This document shows, piece after piece, positions 1 through 10,014 of a stretch of DNA of 64,000 bases; within the stretch, counting starts at the first letter, position 1; each line of letters begins with the position of its first letter. A model generated the notes under the pieces. It searched no databases. It saw only the letters and a list, made by a program, of their open reading frames with translations, and was not told where the DNA came from. Origin of the DNA: Hyperoodon ampullatus (taxonomy: Eukaryota; Chordata; Mammalia; Artiodactyla; Ziphiidae). A program made the position numbers and the translations under genes. Location: the NCBI GenBank assembly GCA_949752795.1, contig CATKHW010000293.1:620001-684000 (forward strand). Reading direction: 5' to 3'.

Positions 1-1319
1 AATGAGAGAGTAGCTGTTAGGCATTTGGACGGGCACATATCACTGTAATTTCCCAGCAGGAAGAAGAATTAATCAAATTCTCAGCCACCCACCCGAAACC
101 AGTATAGGTCCTGAACCAAAATTTTGGACTTGCGGTCAGCTCACCAAAAACGAGTTGAAAAATGGAGCTCAAGGGCACAGCAATTCACAAACTGGCCGAG
201 TAATAAAGGACAACTATCGTCCAAAAATCTGTTGAGGGAAGGCAACGAGGCGGACTTGAAAGCGAGGCAGAATAGCAGGAAACAGATTTCAAGAGGTACG
301 TTGGAATCGCCTTTAAAGCACAGGAAGAGGGGCACAACTTCGACAATGATGCACTTGGCCAAAAAGGGCGTATGCATTTTCTCCTGAATATATTCAGGAG
401 AAAACGCATACGCCCTTTTTGGCCAAGCAAGCAAGCGGGCAATGCAAATCTGCACTACAAAGAAGTATCACTTCCCACCGGTCAAAAGGGACATCCACAA
501 AATGTGTAAGAACAAGAAAGGCAAGACAGGCCCTGGAGAACAGGGAGCCTTGTTATGCTGATGGGCGGGATGTAAATTGCCAACTGCCTCTCTGGAGGAG
601 TGCATTCTGTTCCCTAAAACAAGTAAAGAACAGAGCTACAGAGCCAAGGGCACTACCAGTCTAGGGAATATACCTTGGGAAAACTGAAAATCAATAAGAC
701 AGAGCCACCCCAAAATTTAGGGCTGCACTGCATACAAGGACCTCAACTTGGATACACCTTAAGTATCCCAGAAAATATAAACATGGTTCAAAAAATTGTG
801 GTACTTACGTACGATGGAATATCCCTCAGCCATGAAATCAATGTCATAAGACCAGTAGCAGCAAAATGGGTGGATTCAGGTATGATGATTCTAAGTGAAA
901 TAAGTCACACAGAAAAAGAAACTTATCATAAGATATCACTTATGAAGATCCTGTAAACATGGCTACACTTGAACTGAGTTAGGAAAGAGAACAGTGTCTC
1001 ACATTTAGAAAACACTCTTATACCTGCTTAAGGGGGAAGGAGAGGTGGGGTGATGCATAAAACCAGAGTTTGATATAAGCACAGGTACCGTTCCAAAAAC
1101 CAACTATGGAATACACAAGACCTACACCGTCCTCAGTGAAAGGGACTCAAAACCCCATATTTCCCGCAGAGGAAAATATCTTACTAGTAAGAATCTTAAA
1201 ACCTATGTATTGATATGTCTCCGTAAGGGAATCAAGTGTGTCTAGACTGGCATAAACATGGCAGCGAGAATCAGCTCAAACCCACTATAAAAAGGAATTT
1301 CAAAAACAAAACAAAAAAA
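1..1319 (+). repeat. Partial monomer P0 (lacks the first 419 bases)
   Basis: The window opens inside a copy, at monomer offset 420. Palindrome 354-427 has one mismatch (A376 against C405). Private alleles shared only with M21 are AATTAATCAAATTC near 66, CACCCGAAACC near 90, GCTCAAGGGC near 167 and GGTATGATG near 880. The anchor for the period lies at 124. Confidence 0.97.
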
Positions 1320-1526
1320 CTGGGAAATTCTTTACAATTCCTTCAGGGTCTCTGATGAAAGCTGGAATGACCCTATCTACAAAGACAGCTGGATGTGGCA
1401 TAAGGAGGCACATTTGGGACTGAGACGATTGGTGAGATTTGGCGAGCAAATGCAGACCCTTTAAAGCAATAATGCATGGCACCCATTCCATGGGTCCGAA
1501 CTGTCCAGGTTGAAGGGAATATTACT
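1320..1526 (+). other. 5' part of the monomer, origin not firmly assigned
   Basis: These 207 bases follow directly after the A-rich tail of the previous copy. They contain no start-to-stop frame of note: the frame that matches ORF2 further on has several stops here. A short run around AAGGAGGCA near 1402 could correspond to the part of ORF2 upstream of the Thr-Ala-Thr-Cys stretch, which would make the whole monomer L1. That similarity is too weak to assert by eye. The segment includes variable sites used for typing, such as AAGGAGGCACATTT here against AAGGAGGGACACTT in most copies. Confidence 0.6.
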
Positions 1527-2092
1527 ACAGCTATAACATGTGCGGGAAACCTAGAGAACGGACACACTGTGAATACGAAAGGTTTCTAAAACTCAACGAA
1601 TAGTCCCTTTCCTGGTGCTCCGGTTTGACTTTCCGTCTGCTTTACTATCAACCTCCCAACTTGGAGAGACAGCCCCTTTAACCTCTTGGTTCGCACAGGT
1701 TGCCAATTTGGCAGAGGATGAAGGGGAAGAGGGAGAACCAATGAGAGAGTAGCTGTTAGGCATTTGGACGGGAACATATCACTGTAATTTCCCAGCAGGA
1801 AGAAGAATTAACCAAATTCTCAGCCACCCACCGGGAACCAGTATAGGTCCTGAACCAAAATTTTGGACTTGCGGTCAGCTCACCAAAAACGAGTTGAAAA
1901 ATGGAGCTCAGGGGCACAGCAATTCACAAACTGGCCGAGTAATAAAGGACAACTATCGTCCAAAAATCTGTTGAGGGAAGGCAACGAGGCGGACTTGAAA
2001 GCGAGGCAGAATAGCAGGAAACAGATTTCAAGAGGTACGTTGGAATCGCCTTTAAAGCACAGGAAGAGGGGCACAACTTCGACAATGATGCA
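1527..2092 (+). pseudogene. Degenerate L1 ORF2-derived segment upstream of the palindrome
   Basis: Read in frame from 1527, the translation starts TAITCAGNLENGHT and reaches a TAA where L1 ORF2 has the stretch following its Thr-Ala-Thr-Cys motif. Later in the same frame come QKRVEKW (1884), SNKGQLSSKN (about 1938) and NSRKQ (about 2010). These fall in the same order as ORF2 residues of the type KRQPTEWE, DKGLISK and NSKK. Frame is kept from 1527 through the palindrome to 2181. Several in-frame stops make it non-coding. Similarity between about 1600 and 1860 is very weak. The L1 comparison is from memory of mammalian L1 proteins, so this part is moderately sure. Confidence 0.6.
2035..2051 (+). 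promoter_or_regulatory. Degenerate CENP-B-box-like motif
   Basis: GTACGTTGGAATCGCCT matches the 17-bp CENP-B box consensus (YTTCGTTGGAARCGGGA) at 11 positions, including the run CGTTGGAA and the following CG. Of the nine bases usually held essential, six match, but the T at position 3 and the last two G are not present. It recurs once per monomer at offset 715. Eight monomers carry GTACGCTGG instead. Binding is not predicted with confidence and chance resemblance is possible. Confidence 0.3.
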
Positions 2093-2166
2093 CTTGGCCA
2101 AAAAGGGCGTATGCGTTTTCTCCTGAATATATTCAGGAGAAAACGCATACGCCCTTTTTGGCCAAG
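2093..2166. repeat. 74-bp perfect palindrome (37-bp arms, no spacer)
   Basis: The arms start CTTGGCCAAAAAGGGCG and meet at the centre in CCTGAATATATTCAGG with no loop. Every base pairs in this copy. It lies at monomer offsets 773-846 and is present in all complete copies, with 0-2 mismatches in most. It interrupts the ORF2-derived frame between MHLAKK and MQICTT. The net extra length compared with L1 ORF2 is about 36 bases, close to one arm, which suggests an inverted duplication of about 37 bp. As DNA it could extrude as a cruciform. As RNA it would fold into a long hairpin. Confidence 0.97.
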
Positions 2167-2180
2167 CAAGCAAGCGGGCA

Positions 2181-2695
2181 ATGCAAATCTGTACTACAAA
2201 GAAGTATCACTTCCCACCGGTCAAAAGGGACATCCACAAAATGTGTAAGAACAAGAAAGGCAAGACAGGCCCTGGAGAACAGGGAGCCTTGTTATGCTGA
2301 TGGGCGGGATGTAAATTGCCAACTGCCTCTCTGGAGGAGTGCATTCTGTTCCCTAAAACAAGTAAAGAACAGAGCTACAGAGCCAAGGGCACTACCAGTC
2401 TAGGGAATATACCTTGGGAAAACTGAAAATCAATAAGACAGAGCCACCCCAAAATTTAGGGCTGCACTGCGTACAAGGACCTCAACTTGGATACACCTTA
2501 AGTATCCCAGAAAATATAAACATGGTTCAAAAAATTGTGGTACTTACGTACGATGGAATATCCCTCAGCCATGAAATCAATGTCATAAGACCAGTAGCAG
2601 CAAAATGGGTGGATTCAGGTACGATGATTCTAAGTGAAATAAGTCACACAGAAAAAGAAACTTATCATAAGATATCACTTATGAAGATCCTGTAA
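2181..2695 (+). pseudogene. L1 ORF2 C-terminal fragment (frameshifted, one internal stop)
   Basis: Frame 1 begins MQICTTKKYHFPPVK at 2181 and continues through GEQGALLC, a TGA stop (2298-2300), WAGCKL and GNIPWEN to a TGA at 2424-2426. It matches the cysteine-rich C-terminal region of L1 ORF2 protein in order (MQIKTT, RYHLTPV, GEKGTLLHCWWECKL, LGIYPEK). After a shift of one frame near 2414-2426 the match resumes: MVQKIVVLTYDGISLSHE, then AAKWVDSG, then LSEISHTEKETYHKISL. It ends at a TAA at 2693-2695, where ORF2 normally ends. The reverse transcriptase and endonuclease domains are absent because the element is 5'-truncated. The segment recurs at offsets 861-1375 of nearly every monomer and cannot encode a functional protein. 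Confidence 0.92.
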
Positions 2696-3040
2696 ACATG
2701 GCTACACTTGAACTGAGTTAGGAAAGAGAACAGTGTCTCACATTTAGAAAACACTCTTATACCTGCTTAAGGGGGAAGGAGAGGTGGGGTGATGCATAAA
2801 ACCAGAGTTTGATATAAGCACAGGTACCGTTCCAAAAACCAACTATGGAATAGACAAGACCTACACCTTCCTCAGTGAAAGGGACTCAAAACCCCATATT
2901 TCCCGCAGAGGAATATATCTGACTAGTAACAATCTTAAAACCTATGTATTGATATGTCTCCGTATGGGAATCAAGTGTGTCTAGACTGGCATAAACATGG
3001 CAGCGAGAATCAGCTCAAACCCACTATAAAAAGGAATTTC
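2696..3040 (+). mobile_element. L1 3' UTR-derived segment
   Basis: This stretch follows the ORF2 stop and resembles the 3' UTR of the L1 family found in even-toed ungulates and whales. Landmarks are a G-rich run (TTAAGGGGGAAGGAGAGG near 2767), GAGTTTGATATAAGCAC, AGACAAGACCTAC, AATCTTAAAACCTATG and a CCCACTATAAAAAGG close to the end. In L1 the corresponding places read roughly AAAGGGGAAAGG, GAGTTTGGGATTAAC, AACAAGGACCTACTG, AATAACCTATA and CAACTATACTTCAATAAA. The order is conserved but identity is modest. The L1 comparison is from memory. Confidence 0.8.
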
Positions 3041-3058
3041 AAAAACAAAACAAAAAAA
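3041..3058 (+). mobile_element. A-rich tail of the L1 3' end
   Basis: AAAAACAAAACAAAAAAA ends each monomer immediately before CTGGGAAATT of the next copy. It sits where the poly(A) tail of an L1 retrotransposon would be, so it supports a retrotransposed 3' end as the origin of the unit. The interrupting C residues are fixed in nearly all copies. M26 has a G (AAAAAGAAAAC near 46517) and M34 has G in AAAACAAGAAAAC near 60424. Confidence 0.85.
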
Positions 3059-4797
3059 CTGGGAAATTCTTTACAATTCCTTCAGGGTCTCTGATGAAAG
3101 CTGGAATGACCCTATCTACAACGACAGCTGGATGTGGCATAAGGAGGGACACTTGGGACTGAGATGATTGGTGAGATTGGGTGAGCAAATGCATACCCTT
3201 TAAAGCAATAATTCATGGCACCCATTCCATGGGTCCGAACTCTCCAGGTTGAAGGGAATATTACTACAGCTATAACATGTGCGGGAAACCTAGGGAACGG
3301 ACACACTGTGAATACGAAAGGTTTCTAAAACTCAACGCATAGTCCCTCTCCTGGTGCTCCGGTTTGACTTTCCTTCTGCTTTACTATCAACCTCCCAACA
3401 TGGAGAGACAGCCCCTTTAACCTCTTGGTTCGCACAGGTTGCCAATTTGGCAGAGGATGAAAGGGAAGAGGGAGAACCAATGAGAGAGTAGCTGTTAGGC
3501 ATTTGGACGGGCACATATCACTGTAATTTCCCAGCAGGAAGAAGAATTAACCAAATTCTCAGCCACCCACCGGAAACCAGTATAGGTCCTGAACCAAAAT
3601 TTTGGACTTGCGGTCAGCTCACCAAAAACGAGTTGAAAAATGGAGCTCAGGGGCACAGCAATTCACAAACTGGCCGAGTAATAAAGGACAACTATCGTCC
3701 AAAAATCTGTTGAGGGAAGGCAACGAGGCGGACTTGAAAGCGAGGCAGAATAGCAGGAAACAGATTTCAAGAGGTACGTTGGAATCGCCTTTAAAGCACA
3801 GGAAGAGGGGCACAACTTCGACAATGATGCACTTGGCCAAAAAGGGCGTATGCATTTTCTCCTGAATATATTCAGGAGAAGACGCATACGCCCTTTTTGG
3901 CCAAGCAAGCAAGCGGGCAATGCAAATCTGCACTACAAAGAAGTATCACTTCCCACCGGTCAAAAGGGACATCCACAAAATGTGTAAGAACAAGAAAGGC
4001 AAGACAGGCCCTGGAGAACAGGGAGCCTTGTTATGCTGATGGGCGGGATGTAAATTGCCAACTGCCTCTCTGGAGGAGTGCATTCTGTTCCCTAAAACAA
4101 GTAAAGAACAGAGCTACAGAGCCAAGGGCACTACCAGTCTAGGGAATATACCTTGGGAAAACTGAAAATCAATAAGACAGAGCCACCCCAAAATTTAGGG
4201 CTGCACTGCATACAAGGACCTCAACTTGGATACACCTTAAGTATCCCAGAAAATATAAACATGGTTCAAAAAATTGTGGTACTTACGTATGACGGAATAT
4301 CCCTCAGCCATGAAATCAATGTCATAAGACCAGTAGCAGCAAAATGGGTGGATTCAGGTACGATGATTCTAAGTGAAATAAGTCACACAGAAAAAGAAAC
4401 TTATCATAAGATATCACTTATGAAGATCCTGTAAACATGGCTACACTTGAACTGAGTTAGGAAAGAGAACAGTGTCTCACATTTAGAAAACACTCTTATA
4501 CCTGCTTAAGGGGGAAGGAGAGGTGGGGTGATGCATAAAACCAGAGTTTGATATAAGCACAGGTACCGTTCCAAAAACCAACTATGGAATAGACAAGACC
4601 TACACCTTCCTCAGTGAAAGGGACTCAAAACCCCATATTTCCCGCAGAGGAATATATCTGACTAGTAACAATCTTAAAACCTATGTATTGATATGTCTCC
4701 GTATGGGAATCAAGTGTGTCTAGACTGGCATAAACATGGCAGCGAGAATCAGCTCAAACCCACTATAAAAAGGAATTTCAAAAACAAAACAAAAAAA
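3059..4797 (+). repeat. Satellite monomer M2
   Basis: Palindrome 3832-3905 has two mismatches because of GCATTTT on the left and GAAGACGC on the right. The same palindrome allele occurs only in M18. Downstream it carries CGTATGACGG near 4286, shared with M23, its partner in the 36.5-kb duplication, which has a different palindrome allele. It is therefore a mosaic. Confidence 0.97.
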
Positions 4798-6536
4798 CTG
4801 GGAAATTCTTTACAATTCCTTCAGGGTCTCTGATGAAAGCTGGAATGACCCTATCTACAACGACAGCTGGATGTGGCATAAGGAGGGACACTTGGGACTG
4901 AGATGATTGGTGAGATTGGGTGAGCAAATGCATACCCTTTAAAGCAATAATTCATGGCACCCATTCCATGGGTCCGAACTCTCCAGGTTGAAGGGAATAT
5001 TACTACAGCTATAACATGTGCGGGAAACCTAGGGAACGGACACACTGTGAATACGAAAGGTTTCTAAAACTCAACGCATAGTCCCTCTCCTGGTGCTCCG
5101 GTTTGACTTTCCTTCTGCTTTACTATCAACCTCCCAACATGGAGAGACAGCCCCTTTAACCTCTTGGTTCGCACAGGTTGCCAATTTGGCAGAGGATGAA
5201 AGGGAAGAGGGAGAACCAATGAGAGAGTAGCTGTTAGGCATTTGGACGGGCACATATCACTGTAATTTCCCAGCAGGAAGAAGAATTAACCAAATTCTCA
5301 GCCACCCACCGGAAACCAGTATAGGTCCTGAACCAAAATTTTGGACTTGCGGTCAGCTCACCAAAAACGAGTTGAAAAATGGAGCTCAGGGGCACAGCAA
5401 TTCACAAACTGGCCGAGTAATAAAGGACAACTATCGTCCAAAAATCTGTTGAGGGAAGGCAACGAGGCGGACTTGAAAGCGAGGCAGAATAGCAGGAAAC
5501 AGATTTCAAGAGGTACGTTGGAATCGCCTTTAAAGCACAGGAAGAGGGGCACAACTTCGACAATGATGCACTTGGCCAAAAAGTGCGTATGCATTTTCTC
5601 CTGAATATATTCAGGAGAAAACGCATACGCCCTTTTTGGCCAAGCAAGCAAGCGGGCAATGCAAATCTGCACTACAAAGAAGTATCACTTCCCACCGGTC
5701 AAAAGGGACATCCACAAAATGTGTAAGAACAAGAAAGGCAAGACAGGCCCTGGAGAACAGGGAGCCTTGTTATGCTGATGGGCGGGATGTAAATTGCCAA
5801 CTGCCTCTCTGGAGGAGTGCATTCTGTTCCCTAAAACAAGTAAAGAACAGAGCTACAGAGCCAAGGGCACTACCAGTCTAGGGAATATACCTTGGGAAAA
5901 CTGAAAATCAATAAGACAGAGCCACCCCAAAATTTAGGGCTGCACTGCATACAAGGACCTCAACTTGGATACACCTTAAGTATCCCAGAAAATATAAACA
6001 TGGTTCAAAAAATTGTGGTACTTACGTACGATGGAATATCCCTCAGCCATGAAATCAATGTCATAAGACCAGTAGCAGCAAAATGGGTGGATTCAGGTAC
6101 GATGATTCTAAGTGAAATAAGTCACACAGAAAAAGAAACTTATCATAAGATATCACTTATGAAGATCCTGTAAACATGGCTACACTTGAACTGAGTTAGG
6201 AAAGAGAACAGTGTCTCACATTTAGAAAACACTCTTATACCTGCTTAAGGGGGAAGGAGAGGTGGGGTGATGCATAAAACCAGAGTTTGATATAAGCACA
6301 GGTACCGTTCCAAAAACCAACTATGGAATAGACAAGACCTACACCGTCCTCAGTGAAAGGGACTCAAAACCCCATATTTCCCGCAGAGGAAAATATCTTA
6401 CTAGTAAGAATCTTAAAACCTATGTATTGATATGTCTCCGTAAGGGAATCAAGTGTGTCTAGACTGGCATAAACATGGCAGCGAGAATCAGCTCAAACCC
6501 ACTATAAAAAGGAATTTCAAAAACAAAACAAAAAAA
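4798..6536 (+). repeat. Satellite monomer M3
   Basis: Palindrome 5571-5644 has two left-arm changes (AAGTGCG and GCATTTT). The same left arm occurs in M23, M24, M29 and M31. The copy is close to M24 across its length. Confidence 0.97.
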
Positions 6537-8275
6537 CTGGGAAATTCTTTACAATTCCTTCAGGGTCTCTGATGAAAGCTGGAATGACCCTATCTACAAA
6601 GACAGCTGGATGTGGCATAAGGAGGCACATTTGGGACTGAGACGATTGGTGAGATTTGGCGAGCAAATGCAGACCCTTTAAAGCAATAATGCATGGCACC
6701 CATTCCATGGGTCCGAACTGTCCAGGTTGAAGGGAATATTACTACAGCTATAACATGTGCGGGAAACCTAGAGAACGGACACACTGTGAATACGAAAGGT
6801 TTCTAAAACTCAACGAATAGTCCCTCTCCTGGTGCTCCGGTTTGACTTTCCGTCTGCTTTACTATCAACCTCCCAACTTGGAGAGACAGCCCCTTTAACC
6901 TCTTGGTTCGCACAGGTTGCCAATTTGGCAGAGGATGAAGGGGAAGAGGGAGAACCAATGAGAGAGTAGCTGTTAGGCATTTGGACGGGAACATATCACT
7001 GTAATTTCCCAGCAGGAAGAAGAATTAACCAAATTCTCAGCCACCCACCGGGAACCAGTATAGGTCCTGAACCAAAATTTTGGACTTGCGGTCAGCTCAC
7101 CAAAAACGAGTTGAAAAATGGAGCTCAGGGGCACAGCAATTCACAAACTGGCCGAGTAATAAAGGACAACTATCGTCCAAAAATCTGTTGAGGGAAGGCA
7201 ACGAGGCGGACTTGAAAGCGAGGCAGAATAGCAGGAAACAGATTTCAAGAGGTACGCTGGAATCGCCTTTAAAGCACAGGAAGAGGGGCACAACTTCGAC
7301 AATGATGCACTTGGCCAAAAAGGGCGTATGCGTTTTCTCCTGAATATATTCAGGAGAAAACGCATACGCCCTTTTTGGCCAAGCAAGCAAGCGGGCAATG
7401 CAAATCTGCACTACAAAGAAGTATCACTTCCCACCGGTCAAAAGGGACATCCACAAAATGTGTAAGAACAAGAAAGGCAAGACAGGCCCTGGAGAACAGG
7501 GAGCCTTGTTATGCTGATGGGCGGGATGTAAATTGCCAACTGCCTCTCTGGAGGAGTGCATTCTGTTCCCTAAAACAAGTAAAGAACAGAGCTACAGAGC
7601 CAAGGGCACTACCAGTCTAGGGAATATACCTTGGGAAAACTGAAAATCAATAAGACAGAGCCACCCCAAAATTTAGGGCTGCACTGCATACAAGGACCTC
7701 AACTTGGATACACCTTAAGTATCCCAGAAAATATAAACATGGTTCAAAAAATTGTGGTACTTACATACGATGGAATATCCCTCAGCCATGAAATCAATGT
7801 CATAAGACCAGTAGCAGCAAAATGGGTGGATTCAGGTACGATGATTCTAAGTGAAATAAGTCACACAGAAAAAGAAACTTATCATAAGATATCACTTATG
7901 AAGATCCTGTAAACATGGCTACACTTGAACTGAGTTAGGAAAGAGAACAGTGTCTCACATTTAGAAAACACTCTTATACCTGCTTAAGGGGGAAGGAGAG
8001 GTGGGGTGATGCATAAAACCAGAGTTTGATATAAGCACAGGTACCGTTCCAAAAACCAACTATGGAATAGACAAGACCTACACCGTCCTCAGTGAAAGGG
8101 ACTCAAAACCCCATATTTCCCGCAGAGGAATATATCTGACTAGTAAGAATCTTAAAACCTATGTATTGATATGTCTCCGTATGGGAATCAAGTGTGTCTA
8201 GACTGGCATAAACATGGCAGCGAGAATCAGCTCAAACCCACTATAAAAAGGAATTTCAAAAACAAAACAAAAAAA
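6537..8275 (+). repeat. Satellite monomer M4
   Basis: The palindrome at 7310-7383 is perfect. The copy has GTACGCTGG near 7253 and CTTACATACGATGG near 7760. Both are shared with M25, 21 monomers downstream. Confidence 0.97.
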
Positions 8276-10014
8276 CTGGGAAATTCTTTACAATTCCTTC
8301 AGGGTCTCTGATGAAAGCTGGAATGACCCTATCTACAACGACAGCTGGATGTGGCATAAGGAGGGACACTTGGGACTGAGATGATTGGTGAGATTGGGTG
8401 AGCAAATGCAGACCCTTTAAAGCAATAATGCATGGCACCCATTCCATGGGTCTGAACTCTCCAGGTTGAAGGGAATATTACTACAGCTATAACATGTGCG
8501 GGAAACCTAGGGAACGGACACACTGTGAATACGAAAGGTTTCTAAAACTCAACGCATAGTCCCTCTCCTGGTGCTCCGGTTTGACTTTCCGTCTGCTTTA
8601 CTATCAACCTCCCAACTTGGAGAGACAGCCCCTTTAACCTCTTGGTTCGCACAGGTTGCCAATTTGGCAGAGGATGAAAGGGAAGAGGGAGAACCAATGA
8701 GAGAGTAGCTGTTAGGCATTTGGACGGGCACATATCACTGTAATTTCCCGGCAGGAAGAAGAATTAACCAAATTCTCAGCCACCCACCGGAAACCAGTAT
8801 AGGTCCTGAACCAAAATTTTGGACTTGCGGTCAGCTCACCAAAAACGAGTTGAAAAATGGAGCTCAGGGGCACAGCAATTCACAAACTGGCCGAGTAATA
8901 AAGGACAACTATCGTCCAAAAATCTGTTGAGGGAAGGCAACGAGGCGGACTTGAAAGCGAGGCAGAATAGCAGGAAACAGATTTCAAGAGGTACGTTGGA
9001 ATCGCCTTTAAAGCACAGGAAGAGGGGCACAACTTCGACAATGATGCACTTGGCCAAAAAGGGCGTATGCGTTTTCTCCTGAATATATTCAGGAGAAAAC
9101 GCATACGCCCTTTTTGGCCAAGCAAGCAAGCGGGCAATGCAAATCTGCACTACAAAGAAGTATCACTTCCCACCGGTCAAAAGGGACATCCACAAAATGT
9201 GTAAGAACAAGAAAGGCAAGACAGGCCCTGGAGAACAGGGAGCCTTGTTATGCTGATGGGCGGGATGTAAATTGCCAACTGCCTCTCTGGAGGAGTGCAT
9301 TCTGTTCCCTAAAACAAGTAAAGAACAGAGCTACAGAGCCAAGGGCACTACCAGTCTAGGGAATATACCTTGGGAAAACTGAAAATCAATAAGACAGAGC
9401 CACCCCAAAATTTAGGGCTGCACTGCATACAAGGACCTGAACTTGGATACACCTTAAGTATCCCAGAAAATATAAACATGGTTCAAAAAATTGTGGTACT
9501 TACGTACGATGGAATATCCCTCAGCCATGAAATCAATGTCATAAGACCAGTAGCAGCAAAATGGGTGGATTCAGGTACGATGATTCTAAGTGAAATAAGT
9601 CACACAGAAAAAGAAACTTATCATAAGATATCACTTATGAAGATCCTGTAAACATGGCTACACTTGAACTGAGTTAGGAAAGAGAACAGTGTCTCACATT
9701 TAGAAAACACTCTTATACCTGCTTAAGGGGGAAGGAGAGGTGGGGTGATGCATAAAACCAGAGTTTGATATAAGCACAGGGACCGTTCCAAAAACCAACT
9801 ATGGAATAGACAAGACCTACACCGTCCTCAGTGAAAGGGACTCAAAACCCCATATTTCCCGCAGAGGAAAATATCTTACTAGTAAGAATCTTAAAACCTA
9901 TGTATTGATATGTCTCCGTAAGGGAATCAAGTGTGTCTAGACTGGCATAAACATGGCAGCGAGAATCAGCTCAAACCCACTATAAAAAGGAATTTCAAAA
10001 ACAAAACAAAAAAA
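8276..10014 (+). repeat. Satellite monomer M5
   Basis: The palindrome at 9049-9122 is perfect. GACCTGAACTTGG near 9435 recurs only in M19. CACAGGGACCG near 9776 lacks the KpnI site (GGTACC) that most copies have here. It pairs with M26 but differs at the GACCTGAAC site. Confidence 0.97.

Larger units (their letters stand above)
1320..3058 (+). repeat. Satellite monomer M1 (reference copy for the unit's anatomy)
   Basis: This is the first complete monomer and serves as the map for all others. Offsets from the monomer start are: 0-206 unassigned 5' part; 207-772 weak ORF2 similarity; 715-731 CENP-B-box-like motif; 773-846 palindrome; 861-1375 ORF2 C-terminus; 1376-1720 3' UTR; 1721-1738 A-rich tail. 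The palindrome at 2093-2166 is perfect. Local alleles shared with M22 are CTGCGTACAAGG near 2466 and a T in CTGTACTAC near 2189. It also has ACCTTCC near 2863, an allele found in M2, M22, M23 and the divergent right edge, so it may be the older state. Confidence 0.97.

Noticed and set aside
124..387. 87-residue + strand frame repeated in nearly every monomer
   Set aside because: It starts at TTG, has no ribosome site or promoter, recurs only because the satellite recurs, and its residues fit a decayed part of L1 ORF2 ending inside the palindrome.
141..455. 104-residue - strand frame with hydrophobic stretches, repeated in nearly every monomer
   Set aside because: It is antisense to the L1-derived segment and spans the palindrome. 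No family is recognised, and conservation follows from copy homogenisation.
2100..2160. Palindrome as a canonical microRNA gene
   Set aside because: The stem is loopless and nearly perfect, unlike a typical pre-miRNA, and no star/loop pattern can be judged. Only a general hairpin RNA possibility is kept.
2093..2166. Palindrome as a bacterial-type transcription terminator
   Set aside because: The context is a eukaryotic satellite. The T run lies inside the arm and not after the stem, and no gene precedes it.
2453..2460. Telomere-like TTTAGGG
   Set aside because: There is one isolated heptamer per monomer and no run of repeats. It lies in the ORF2-derived segment.
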